In this document: positions 22,282 to 28,994 of the stretch, piece by piece
Layout of the letters: each line of letters starts with the position of its first letter
Position numbering within the stretch: the stretch's first letter is position 1
Source of the DNA: Actinomyces sp. HMSC035G02
GTDB taxonomy: Bacteria; Actinomycetota; Actinomycetes; Actinomycetales; Actinomycetaceae
Length of the DNA: 31,177 nucleotides
Assembly (NCBI GenBank): GCA_001838165.1
Contig: KV835905.1
Location: 6,092 to 37,268, forward strand
Direction of reading: 5' to 3'
Notes under the pieces: generated by a model
Told to the model about the DNA's origin: nothing
Databases searched by the model: none
The model's input: only the letters and a program-made list of their open reading frames with translations
Position numbers and translations under genes: made by a program

Positions 22282-22731
22282 ATGATCTGGAGGTTGCTTC
22301 AGTTGGATAGCGTGCTGTTACTTGTCGCCCCCATCCTCATTATTTTCCTTATCGCGCTGGCAATCGATGCTGGGGTAACGAAGAGGCGCGAGAGGAAGGC
22401 TGCCGAAGCGGCGGCGTGGGCCGCACAGGCCTACGGAGCTGGTTGGGATCCTCAAGGCGCACTGAGCGTCCAGAAACCACGCCGCGGCTCAAAGGTGGTG
22501 CGCTCTTGCGTCATTCTGGGATTCGTTATCCTGGGAAGCGTCGTCTATTGGCCGCTGTTGGTGCTCCTGGTAGACCCTATTGTTTCGGGTGGCAATGCAT
22601 CAGAAGCTGATGCTGGCCTTATGTTCCTGTTGTGCCTTATCTTCGTGGCTCCGTTCAGCCTTCTTGCCTTCCTGTTCGCCTTCATTGCACATCTCGCCGT
22701 CAAGGGTGCGGAGCGGAATCAGGGGTACTAA
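22282..22731 (+). CDS. Array membrane protein, subfamily without Pro/Gln tail (149 aa)
   Basis: Three hydrophobic segments: VLLLVAPILIIFLIALAI, VVRSCVILGFVILGSVVYWP and LCLIFVAPFSLLAFLFAFIA. A basic/Ala-rich cytoplasmic loop of ~45 residues (KRRERKAAEAAAWAAQAYG) separates the first two. Residues from VVRSCVILGF onward are almost the same as the C-terminal half of the 21574 gene, so the two are tandem duplicates. The N-terminus corresponds to the middle of that gene, so this copy is probably 5'-shortened. The ribosome site is weak. Unknown function. Confidence 0.7.
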   Translation: MIWRLLQLDSVLLLVAPILIIFLIALAIDAGVTKRRERKAAEAAAWAAQAYGAGWDPQGALSVQKPRRGSKVVRSCVILGFVILGSVVYWPLLVLLVDPIVSGGNASEADAGLMFLLCLIFVAPFSLLAFLFAFIAHLAVKGAERNQGY

Positions 22732-22763
22732 GACTGTCGACGCGCGCGCCGCGGCCGTTGCGC

Positions 22764-22813
22764 TATGGTGGTGCAAGACATCACCCCAGCGGCGGGCAGT
22801 GAAAGGATCAGGC
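22764..22813 (+). promoter_or_regulatory. Promoter and leader of the 22814 gene (duplicated segment)
   Basis: TATGGT (22764-22769), then a leader ending GCGGGCAGTGAAAGGATCAGGC before the ATG. It is homologous to the segment before 21574, with -10 to ATG distances of 45 and 43 nt. Confidence 0.5.
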
Positions 22814-23101
22814 ATGAGCGAGAGCTCGAGTGGAGCGTCCCCTTCGACGAAGAAGAGTGGAAACTACAAGATTCCGCTCATCCTTGGCGCCATTGGGCTT
22901 CTGCTGACGATCAGCCCGTTCTTCTATTCGGCGTACGTCGATGCAACTGTCGGTCGGGGTGGTCCCGATGATGTTTCGTCGGGTTGGGCCTTCGTGTGGG
23001 CCCTTTACCATCTGACCCCTCCAGGCCTTATTCTTCTCGGTCTCGCCTTCATCATTGGATTTGCGCAGACGCTGTCCTATATCAGCAGTAGTAACAACTA
23101 G
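22814..23101 (+). CDS. Array membrane protein, two-segment subfamily (95 aa)
   Basis: Short Ser/Lys-rich tail (MSESSSGASPSTKKSGN), then IPLILGAIGLLLTISPFFYS, an outward loop with VGRGGPDDVSSGW, then LTPPGLILLGLAFIIGFAQT. Two membrane segments with a glycine-rich loop. The layout matches the 27520 and 28995 genes (tail, segment, loop, YxxPxG, segment). GAAAGG lies 8 nt before the ATG; the longer in-frame opening from 22580 overlaps the previous gene and the promoter. Function unknown. Confidence 0.75.
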   Translation: MSESSSGASPSTKKSGNYKIPLILGAIGLLLTISPFFYSAYVDATVGRGGPDDVSSGWAFVWALYHLTPPGLILLGLAFIIGFAQTLSYISSSNN

Positions 23102-23182
23102 GAGCCTGTGCGTGGCTGAGCCCGGCAGCGTGAGGTTGCCTCAGCCTCGTCCCCGGTGCGAGCACCCATGCCCCCCGTCGGG

Positions 23183-23188
23183 CACAAT
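23183..23188 (+). promoter_or_regulatory. Possible leaderless -10 of the HAD gene
   Basis: CACAAT, 6 nt before the ATG at 23195; the spacing equals that of the other leaderless genes, although the first base departs from TANNNT. Confidence 0.35.
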
Positions 23189-23194
23189 GGACCC

Positions 23195-24058
23195 ATGACG
23201 ACCCCCACTGACCCCGCGCGTTACGCGGGCGCTGACCTGCGCCTGGCCGCCGTCGACATGGACGGCACCCTCCTGGATGACGATAAGAACTTCCCGCCCG
23301 GCATGGACGAACTGCTCGACCAGATGGATGCGCGCGGCGTCACCTTCGCGCCCGCGTCCGGCCGCCAGGTGTGGACGCTCATCGACATGTTCCCCGGGCG
23401 CCCAGGCATGACCGTCATCGGGGAAAATGGCGGGATCGTCATGCGTGACGGCGTCGAGGTCTCCTCCCACCCGGTGGACACCCCCACGGTGCGCGAGGTC
23501 ATCCGCCTCGTCCGTGAGGCCACCTCGGGGCCGGACGGGATCGACGGCGGCCTGGTCATGTGCGGCAAGCAATTCGCCTACGTCGAGCGCACCGACGACC
23601 GCTTCGTCGACGGCGTTCTGCCCTACTACCACCGCACCAAGCGCGTGGATGATCAGATCGCCATCATCGACGCCATCGAGGCCGGCGAGATCGACGACGT
23701 GATCGTCAAGCTCGCTATTTTCGTCCTCGGCCCGGTCGAGGCGCTCGCGGAGGCCACCCTGGCCAGCTTCGCCGACACGCACCAGTACGCGATTTCCGGC
23801 GCGAACTGGGCGGATCTGCAGATCCGAGGCGTTGACAAGGGGAGCGCCGTGCGCGACCTGCAGCGCTTCCTTGGGGTGACGCGCGAGCAGACCGCCGTCT
23901 TTGGCGATGCTGGTAACGACCTGTCGATGATGAGCGAGGGTGACCTGTCCTTCGCGATGGCCAACGCCTCGCGGGACGTCGTCGAGGCCGCTCGCTTCGT
24001 CGCCCCCTCCAACAACGAGGCCGGGGTTGCGCAGGTGCTGCGTACCCTCCTCGGGTGA
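23195..24058 (+). CDS. HAD-superfamily phosphatase, Cof/YbiV type
   Basis: A 287-residue sugar- or cofactor-phosphate phosphatase of the Cof subfamily (HAD IIB). Motif I is VDMDGTLLDDD with nucleophile Asp, followed by ASGRQ (motif II), GENGG, the cap domain, Lys in VDKGSAV (motif III), and FGDAGNDLSM (motif IV). Cytoplasmic. The ATG at 23195 is preferred over 23156 because of the promoter spacing and the family start. A copy of its last ~18 codons recurs at 25477-25533. The next array gene begins 30 nt after the stop and may be cotranscribed. Confidence 0.92.
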   Translation: MTTPTDPARYAGADLRLAAVDMDGTLLDDDKNFPPGMDELLDQMDARGVTFAPASGRQVWTLIDMFPGRPGMTVIGENGGIVMRDGVEVSSHPVDTPTVREVIRLVREATSGPDGIDGGLVMCGKQFAYVERTDDRFVDGVLPYYHRTKRVDDQIAIIDAIEAGEIDDVIVKLAIFVLGPVEALAEATLASFADTHQYAISGANWADLQIRGVDKGSAVRDLQRFLGVTREQTAVFGDAGNDLSMMSEGDLSFAMANASRDVVEAARFVAPSNNEAGVAQVLRTLLG

Positions 24059-24088
24059 CGGCCTTACGTGACGCATAGGAGTAGTGAG

Positions 24089-24553
24089 ATGAGTACGCCT
24101 TACCCTCAGCAGCCTGAGCAACATTCTTCGGGACCATACGCGCCCGCACAGCCCTCGCCTCAGGGATATGCGGCGGTTCCGCAGGGATATAGTCCGGGCT
24201 ATGCGCCTGTGACTCAGGGACCCGTGACTCAGAAGGTGAATCGAGTGTCGATCATCCTCGGTATTGTCGGATGGGCGCTCATCGGTCTGACGATACTGGT
24301 CATGGTGCTCGCTATCCAAGCCTCTGCGTCCGATCCTGACCCGAGCGGCAAGGAAGTGATCGGTTTCTTGCCGCTCTTTGCCCTGATGTTCATCGGTCCG
24401 GTGAACCTCGCTGGCGGGGTTATCGGAATCGTGGGAGCTGTCGGAAAGCCCAAGACTCTCAAGCTTAACTGGTTGGGAATCCTCCTCAATGCGAGCCCGT
24501 ACGTCATTTTTACAGTCCTCCCGTTCTTGCTGCCGGCACTCTTTGGCCGCTGA
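24089..24553 (+). CDS. Array membrane protein with Pro/Gln tail (154 aa, DUF4190-like)
   Basis: Tail MSTPYPQQPEQHSSGPYAPA, with repeated PQGY and YAPV units up to residue ~45. Then three to four membrane segments: VSIILGIVGWALIGLTILVM, FLPLFALMFIGPVNLAGGVI, and GILLNASPYVIFTVLPF. Two marks shared by the family are VNLAGxxxG and GxLLNxxP. It is nearly the same as the 26207 gene from YAPV onward, including KPKTLKLNWLGILLN. AGGAG precedes the ATG. Pro/Gln/Tyr-rich tails of this kind are common on small actinobacterial envelope proteins; role unknown. Confidence 0.85.
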   Translation: MSTPYPQQPEQHSSGPYAPAQPSPQGYAAVPQGYSPGYAPVTQGPVTQKVNRVSIILGIVGWALIGLTILVMVLAIQASASDPDPSGKEVIGFLPLFALMFIGPVNLAGGVIGIVGAVGKPKTLKLNWLGILLNASPYVIFTVLPFLLPALFGR

Positions 24554-24660
24554 GCTATGGGTTATCGCATGCGTCGATGACGATTGTTGGTGCACGCCCA
24601 ATGATGGCGTGTGCTTGTTCTTGACGTGGCCGCCGCTGCGATCACTAGGAGGAGAATGCT

Positions 24661-25473
24661 ATGAACGACTGCAGCGTTCCCGTAGGTGGGCCTCGTGAAC
24701 GTATGTCGCGACGGATGTACGGGCTTTCCCTGTTCTGCGTATTCGCCGGACTTGCGGTGATGATCGGGGGTTTCATCGTCCTGTCGACCTCGGTTTTTGA
24801 CGAGATGAGGGCCGACGCTAACCTCGTCATTCCCGGCGAGTTTGCGGTTATGAGCGACGGCGAGTTTGTCCGTTCCCTCCTGCCCGCAGCCGGCGTGGCG
24901 GGGATCGTTCATCTGGTGGGTGTTGTCGCCGGGCTGATGGGACGAACGCGCGCCGAGGATCGGAGGGAGCTCGCGCGCTGCGCGCTCGGAGTGGGTGCGA
25001 ATGCCTTCTTTCTTGCCTGCGCCTGTATCACCCCCGTCGTTGGCTTGGTCCCCGATCCGCGGGCGCTCGTGCCCCTCCTCGTTGTGTGCGGCGCGGCTGT
25101 CCTGGCTGCGTGTGTGTCCCTATTCCGCGGCATGCGTGCCAGTGCGGGCGCGATATCGGTGGGCGCGGGAGCCGCGGGCATGCTGGCTATGGCCGGAGCG
25201 TTGCTTGTCGGCCTGTTCGCGATGCTCCACGAACTAGCTACGACGCCGGGGCGACCCTTCTTGCCCGCGTTGATTGTCGTGGCCGTCTGCATCTACATGT
25301 CCGTCCCGGCGGGCCTTATCCAGTTGACGGGCCTGCTCGTGGGTATACGGGCGCGTCGGCACGCCGACAGCGAGGCCGAGCGGGCGCTTGCCGGGCGAGG
25401 AATAGTCCTGAACGTGCCCCTGTGCTGGTGCGTGCTTTTCCTCCCCCTGGTGGTTCTTGCCTCGTTCGCGTAG
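24661..25473 (+). CDS. Double-length array membrane protein (270 aa)
   Basis: Preceded by AGGAGGAGAATGCT. About seven to eight membrane segments arranged as two copies of the array module: first MYGLSLFCVFAGLAVMIGGF, then HLVGVVAGLMGRTRAEDRRE, LARCALGVGANAFF; second GMLAMAGALLVGLFAML, then IQLTGLLVGIRARRHADSEA, LAGRGIVLNVPLCWC. In each half a LxGxxxG segment leads into an Arg/Glu-rich cytoplasmic stretch and a final segment. The tail is short and lacks the Pro/Gln repeats. It therefore looks like a tandem fusion of two modules. Function unknown. Confidence 0.8.
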   Translation: MNDCSVPVGGPRERMSRRMYGLSLFCVFAGLAVMIGGFIVLSTSVFDEMRADANLVIPGEFAVMSDGEFVRSLLPAAGVAGIVHLVGVVAGLMGRTRAEDRRELARCALGVGANAFFLACACITPVVGLVPDPRALVPLLVVCGAAVLAACVSLFRGMRASAGAISVGAGAAGMLAMAGALLVGLFAMLHELATTPGRPFLPALIVVAVCIYMSVPAGLIQLTGLLVGIRARRHADSEAERALAGRGIVLNVPLCWCVLFLPLVVLASFA

Positions 25474-25476
25474 AAG

Positions 25477-25533
25477 GTTTCTTCGACGAACGAGGCCGGG
25501 GTCGCCCAGGTGCTGCGCATCCTCCTCGGGTGA
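25477..25533 (+). pseudogene. Copied 3' end of the HAD phosphatase gene
   Basis: In frame it encodes VSSTNEAGVAQVLRILLG and a stop, matching the end of the 23195 gene (NNEAGVAQVLRTLLG). The DNA is almost identical over the last ~45 bases (GAGGCCGGGGT, CAGGTGCTGCG, CCTCCTCGGGTGA). It has no start or other HAD sequence. It marks a segmental duplication that carried the HAD tail and the following small membrane-protein gene. Confidence 0.85.
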
Positions 25534-25657
25534 GCGCGTTTTGCGTGGGAGTTGTCTTGTCGTTAGTCTCAATTCTTGAACGACTTTTCGGTACGGGGGA
25601 TGTGTGGGTTCTTCACAGTCTCGTTGCCGCATGTCGGTGCAATAAAGGAGGAACCTA

Positions 25658-26119
25658 ATGAGCACCCCTTATCCTCAGCAGCCTGCGGGGCAGTCCGCAG
25701 CTCCCGCGCGGCCTGTGCAGCCCGTGCAGCCTGCGCAGCAGGCACCGCAGGTTGTGCCCCAGGCGGGAGTGCCATATTCGCTGGCGCCCCAGCGCCAGGT
25801 CCCGGAAAAGATCAGTAGGCTGTCCTTCATTTGTGCGATCATCGGACTGGGTGTCCTGGTTCCATCACTCCTGTACTGCGCCTATATCGTTGACAGTGCT
25901 GTGCACAGTGACCATCCCGAAGGCGGTGGCTTTGTATGGATCATCCCGTTCACCGTGTACATGGGCGTTCTTCTGCCCATTAATCTTATCGGTCTGATTA
26001 GTGGCTCCCAGAAGGTGGGGCCCTTGGTTTCGGGCCGACAGCGGATGTGGAGCCTGCTCGGTATCGGCCTGAATATTCTTCCCTGGGTGATCGCTATTGG
26101 TCTCCTTGTCTGGATCTGA
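25658..26119 (+). CDS. Array membrane protein with Pro/Gln tail (153 aa)
   Basis: AAAGGAGGAACCTA before the ATG is an almost perfect ribosome site. Tail MSTPYPQQPAGQSAAPARPV with repeated QPVQPAQQ units, then hydrophobic segments ISRLSFICAIIGLGVLVPSL, VYMGVLLPINLIGLISG and MWSLLGIGLNILPWVIAIGL. Carries the family marks INLIGxxxG and GIGLNILP. It directly follows the copied HAD tail, so it is probably the duplicate of the gene after the real HAD, since diverged in its membrane part. Confidence 0.85.
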   Translation: MSTPYPQQPAGQSAAPARPVQPVQPAQQAPQVVPQAGVPYSLAPQRQVPEKISRLSFICAIIGLGVLVPSLLYCAYIVDSAVHSDHPEGGGFVWIIPFTVYMGVLLPINLIGLISGSQKVGPLVSGRQRMWSLLGIGLNILPWVIAIGLLVWI

Positions 26120-26133
26120 ATGCCTAGTTTCCC

Positions 26134-26139
26134 TATACT
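26134..26139 (+). promoter_or_regulatory. -10 box before the 26207 gene
   Basis: TATACT in CCCTATACTGTCGG, 67 nt before the ATG, giving a leader of about 60 nt with GAGGAA near the start. Confidence 0.4.
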
Positions 26140-26206
26140 GTCGGGGCCGCACTGGTCTTCGGATGACCGTTGCATGTAAATAACGTAAATGAGACCGAGG
26201 AAGTCA

Positions 26207-26665
26207 ATGAGTATGCCGTATCCACAGCCGCCTGCGGGGCAGTCCGCAGTTCCCGCGCGGCCCGCGCAGCCTGCGGGGCAGGGGTATTCGACGGCACCTC
26301 AGGGATTTGCGCCGGGCTATGCGCCCGTGCCTCAGGGGCCTGTGGTTCAGAAGGTGAATAGGCTGTCGATCATCCTGGGTATTGTCGGGTGGGTCCTCGT
26401 CGGTCTAACGGTATTGGGTACGTACCTGGCTATTCGAGCTATCCCGTCCGATGCTGACCCGAGCGGTGCTGACATCGTCGGCTTTATCCCTTTCCTCGGC
26501 TTGCCATTCATCGGCTCGGTGAACCTCGCTGGCGTTGTTATCGGACTCGTGGGAGCTGCCGGAAAGCCCAAAACGCAGAAGCTTAACTGGCTGGGAATTC
26601 TCCTTAATGTGAGTCCGTACGTCGTTTTCATGGCCCTCATGATCGTTCCGATGTTCGTCAAGTAG
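26207..26665 (+). CDS. Array membrane protein with Pro/Gln tail (152 aa)
   Basis: Tail MSMPYPQPPAGQSAVPARPA, with GYSTAPQGFAPGYAPV; membrane segments LSIILGIVGWVLVGLTVLGT, FIGSVNLAGVVIGLVGAAG and GILLNVSPYVVFMALMI. The closest relative is the 24089 gene; GKPKTQKLNWLGILLN is shared almost residue for residue. The first part of the tail instead matches the 25658 gene (QPPAGQSAxPARP), so it looks like a mosaic of the two. GAGGAAGTCA precedes the ATG; a second ATG two codons on is possible. Confidence 0.85.
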   Translation: MSMPYPQPPAGQSAVPARPAQPAGQGYSTAPQGFAPGYAPVPQGPVVQKVNRLSIILGIVGWVLVGLTVLGTYLAIRAIPSDADPSGADIVGFIPFLGLPFIGSVNLAGVVIGLVGAAGKPKTQKLNWLGILLNVSPYVVFMALMIVPMFVK

Positions 26666-26782
26666 GTCTTTGACGTGTTGGAAGAGTATCGTCGCGAACG
26701 ATGCGCTTCCGCTCATCCCCTTGTGCTAACGCCCCCCTTTCCATTAATCTCAAGTTTTGAAATACTTGTCGGAGGGAGGGGC

Positions 26783-26929
26783 ATGGAGGCTCCGGATCTT
26801 GAACGCGGTGGAGTACAGCCGTATCCCAGCACGCCCCGCACAAGGTGGACGCCCGTCAGATGTGGCGTCGGTGCGTGGATCGTCACCGCTATCTCCATCG
26901 CCGCTGAGTGGCTATTTGGATGGAAATAA
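26783..26929 (+). CDS. Truncated array member, single membrane segment (48 aa)
   Basis: GGAGGGAGGGGC precedes the ATG at 26783. The product has a hydrophilic tail with GGVQPYPSTPRTRW, one hydrophobic segment (VGAWIVTAISIAAEWLFGW), then Lys and a stop. This matches the tail and first segment of a full member (compare LGGWVVILLSIVLTII in the 26958 gene), after which the gene is cut off. It may be a working micro-protein or a decaying copy; the strong ribosome site favours translation. Confidence 0.5.
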   Translation: MEAPDLERGGVQPYPSTPRTRWTPVRCGVGAWIVTAISIAAEWLFGWK

Positions 26930-26957
26930 CACCCTTTTGCAACAAAGGAGGCGACCG

Positions 26958-27407
26958 ATGAGTGCTTTGCATGATTCTCCTGCGCAGGGTGCCGCGGCGC
27001 AGCCTGTGACCGATCCTCAGTTCGTGGCTGGCGTCGCTCCCGGAGGCGACGTTCATCAAGCACGTTCTCCCGTTCGCAGACGAGGCACGTGGATGCTGTC
27101 GCTGGTGGCTGGCCTCGGTGGTTGGGTCGTGATCCTCTTGAGCATTGTCCTCACGATCATCTATTGCATCGAAACGGCAAACGCGGACGAAATGGTGCGC
27201 AAATACGGAATTGGCACCGGCTTGATATGGATATTCGCCCTGTTAGCCCTTTTCGTCATCAATGTCCTCGGGGGAATCTTCGGTCTCATCGAGTTGTTGC
27301 GGTGCAACAACTTTCAGGAAGTGAGAAGAGCGTGTTACGTCCTCCTGCTCAACGCGTTGCCGTGGATCATCCTCGGGGTGCTGTACTGGGTGTACATGTC
27401 TGACTAA
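26958..27407 (+). CDS. Array membrane protein (149 aa)
   Basis: AAAGGAGGCGACCG precedes the ATG. Tail MSALHDSPAQGAAAQPVTDP, rich in Ala/Gln/Gly, then segments MLSLVAGLGGWVVILLSIVL, LIWIFALLALFVINVLGGIF and YVLLLNALPWIILGVLYWVY. Family marks INVLGGIFG and LLLNALPW. Between segments 1 and 2 is an outward loop NADEMVRKYG; between 2 and 3 a cytoplasmic RCNNFQEVRRA. Unknown function. Confidence 0.83.
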   Translation: MSALHDSPAQGAAAQPVTDPQFVAGVAPGGDVHQARSPVRRRGTWMLSLVAGLGGWVVILLSIVLTIIYCIETANADEMVRKYGIGTGLIWIFALLALFVINVLGGIFGLIELLRCNNFQEVRRACYVLLLNALPWIILGVLYWVYMSD

Positions 27408-27463
27408 GAGAGTCGCTCCGAGGCCTTGTGACTGTCGATGCGTGGCGTGAACATATGCTCGTT

Positions 27464-27469
27464 TAGGAT
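27464..27469 (+). promoter_or_regulatory. Possible -10 box for the 27520-29453 gene group
   Basis: TAGGAT in CGTTTAGGATTGTG, about 50 nt before the GTG at 27520. The next three gaps are only 44-57 nt, so the four genes may share this promoter. Confidence 0.4.
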
Positions 27470-27519
27470 TGTGATCGCAGCCCGCATGGGCGCACCGATC
27501 AACACGTGAAGGACCGACC

Positions 27520-27924
27520 GTGACAACCCCGAACCCGTACCTCCCGGACTCGCATCCCGCTCCGGGGTATCCTCCGGAGAACGCGACTCCCACTCAATGG
27601 GGCGCGCAGCCTATGAACGGTGCGATGGGCCAGGGGTATGTGCCTGCCGTACAGCCCGGCTATCCGGGCCAGGAACCCGTGCCTCGCGCGAAGAAGAGGC
27701 GGAGCATCGGCGGTATCATCCTGCTCGTCTTCGGTGCAGTCATCGTCATGGCATCGATTGCTGGCTGTCTCGCGATTGATCTCATCCCCGGAGACCATGG
27801 GGATAGCGGGGACGGGCTCGCCTGGGCCGGCGTTGCACTTCTTCTGTACGTGGTCCCCTTCGGTCTAATGCTGGTGGTCTCTGGCCTCATCCTCGTGTTT
27901 GCGGCCCGGAGCCGCTCGCGGTGA
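27520..27924 (+). CDS. Array membrane protein, two-segment subfamily (134 aa)
   Basis: GTG start after GTGAAGGACCGACC. A tail of ~60 residues rich in Pro, Gly, Gln and Tyr (HPAPGYPPENATPTQWGAQP, then GYVPAVQPGYPGQEPV), a basic stop (RAKKRR), segment IGGIILLVFGAVIVMASIAG, a loop with GDHGDSGDG, and segment YVVPFGLMLVVSGLILVFAA. Two membrane segments only, without the LNxxP mark. Layout is that of the 22814 and 28995 genes. It is the first of four closely spaced genes. Confidence 0.83.
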   Translation: MTTPNPYLPDSHPAPGYPPENATPTQWGAQPMNGAMGQGYVPAVQPGYPGQEPVPRAKKRRSIGGIILLVFGAVIVMASIAGCLAIDLIPGDHGDSGDGLAWAGVALLLYVVPFGLMLVVSGLILVFAARSRSR

Positions 27925-27972
27925 CCCCGTCCGGTGGGCACTCAGACGCAACGATCAACGAGTGAAGGACCG

Positions 27973-28449
27973 ATGATGACAATGCCTCATTCTCTCGGTT
28001 CCGGGATGCCCGGAAACCCCGGAAACGTGCCGGTCTACCCCGGAAACGTGGCGGGCAATCCCTACACCGACATGCAGCCGGCGCCGCAGGTTGCGGCTCC
28101 GCCCAGCCATGGCCTCGTCGTAGCCTCCATATGCCTCGGAGTCATTGGGATCATCCTCTGCGCTGGCGGGCTGTTCTTTGGAGCCTATACCTCGTTCGAC
28201 GCGCACGACTCCTTTGAGAGGGCTATGGCTCCGCTCAACTTCATTCTCGTCGTCGCGATGGTCTATATCCTGGGTGGGATTATGAACATTATCGGCCTTG
28301 TCCTTGGCAAGGCCGCGCGCAAGCGGGCGCAGGATCCGCGTCACGCGAAGGTGTGCATGGTGGGGATTTGGCTGAATGCAGCCCCGATGATTCTGTTTCT
28401 GGTTGCCGAGATCCTGGGCGTCCTCTGGATGATGGGGACTAGCTTATAG
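27973..28449 (+). CDS. Array membrane protein with Gly/Pro/Asn tail (158 aa)
   Basis: ATG after GTGAAGGACCG, a leader nearly the same as that of the 27520 gene (ATCAACACGTGAAGGACCGA against ATCAACGAGTGAAGGACCGA). The tail contains short repeats (GMPGNPGNVPVYPGNVAGNP). Segments: LVVASICLGVIGIILCAGGL, LNFILVVAMVYILGGIMNII, GLVLG, and MVGIWLNAAPMILFLVAEIL. Family marks MNIIGLVLG and GIWLNAAP. A longer frame from 27934 is less likely, since it would start upstream of the ribosome site. Confidence 0.84.
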   Translation: MMTMPHSLGSGMPGNPGNVPVYPGNVAGNPYTDMQPAPQVAAPPSHGLVVASICLGVIGIILCAGGLFFGAYTSFDAHDSFERAMAPLNFILVVAMVYILGGIMNIIGLVLGKAARKRAQDPRHAKVCMVGIWLNAAPMILFLVAEILGVLWMMGTSL

Positions 28450-28493
28450 CGGATGCCTCTGTCCCATTGCCCTCGACGAATGAAGGACTACCT

Positions 28494-28937
28494 GTGACGA
28501 CTCCATATTCGACCGGTCCCGGCTTGAACGGGTATCCGGCCCAGGCTCCCCAGCAGCCCGCCGCTCCTGGAAGCAGCCGAGGCAAAGCCTTAGGGGCAGC
28601 GTGTCGCGGATTCGGTATCACCGGACTCGTTGTCTTTGCGCTGGTCATCCTCGGGACGCTGGTGTACGTGCTGATTCCGAGGGGTGAGCACGGGCTGGAC
28701 CTGGCTCCGATCGCCTTCATCTTCATGGCCGGATTCTTCTCCATCCCCGTCGTCGCGGTGAACATTATCGGTCTGGTTCTCGGCTTTGTTGCGCTCAAGC
28801 AGACGAAGAACCCCTCCGAGCGCGGCTACATCGCCCGAGGCCTGCTCATGAATGCTGCGCCGCTCGCGGTTGTTGGCCTCGTCGTTCTTCTGATCCTCTT
28901 GATCTACGGGTTCTTCTACCTCATCTCGTTGTTCTAG
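28494..28937 (+). CDS. Array membrane protein with Pro/Gln tail (147 aa)
   Basis: GTG after AATGAAGGACTACCT. Tail TTPYSTGPGLNGYPAQAPQQ, then segments GITGLVVFALVILGTLVYVL, IAFIFMAGFFSIPVVAVNII, GLVLGFVALKQ, and GLLMNAAPLAVVGLVVLLIL. Family marks VNIIGLVLG and GLLMNAAP are nearly the same as in the 27973 gene, so the two are sister copies. The cytoplasmic loop reads KQTKNPSERGYIA against RKRAQDPRHAKVC in the sister. Confidence 0.84.
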   Translation: MTTPYSTGPGLNGYPAQAPQQPAAPGSSRGKALGAACRGFGITGLVVFALVILGTLVYVLIPRGEHGLDLAPIAFIFMAGFFSIPVVAVNIIGLVLGFVALKQTKNPSERGYIARGLLMNAAPLAVVGLVVLLILLIYGFFYLISLF

Positions 28938-28994
28938 GACCTTCCGGACCCGACGACCTCTGCTCCCACACCATCAACCTCCCAAGGAACACCA

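Noticed and set aside
25576..25818. 80-codon frame overlapping the start of the 25658 gene
   Set aside because: Out of frame with the clear array gene that has a near-perfect ribosome site; the product is an Ala/Gly-rich readout of the Pro/Gln tail codons.
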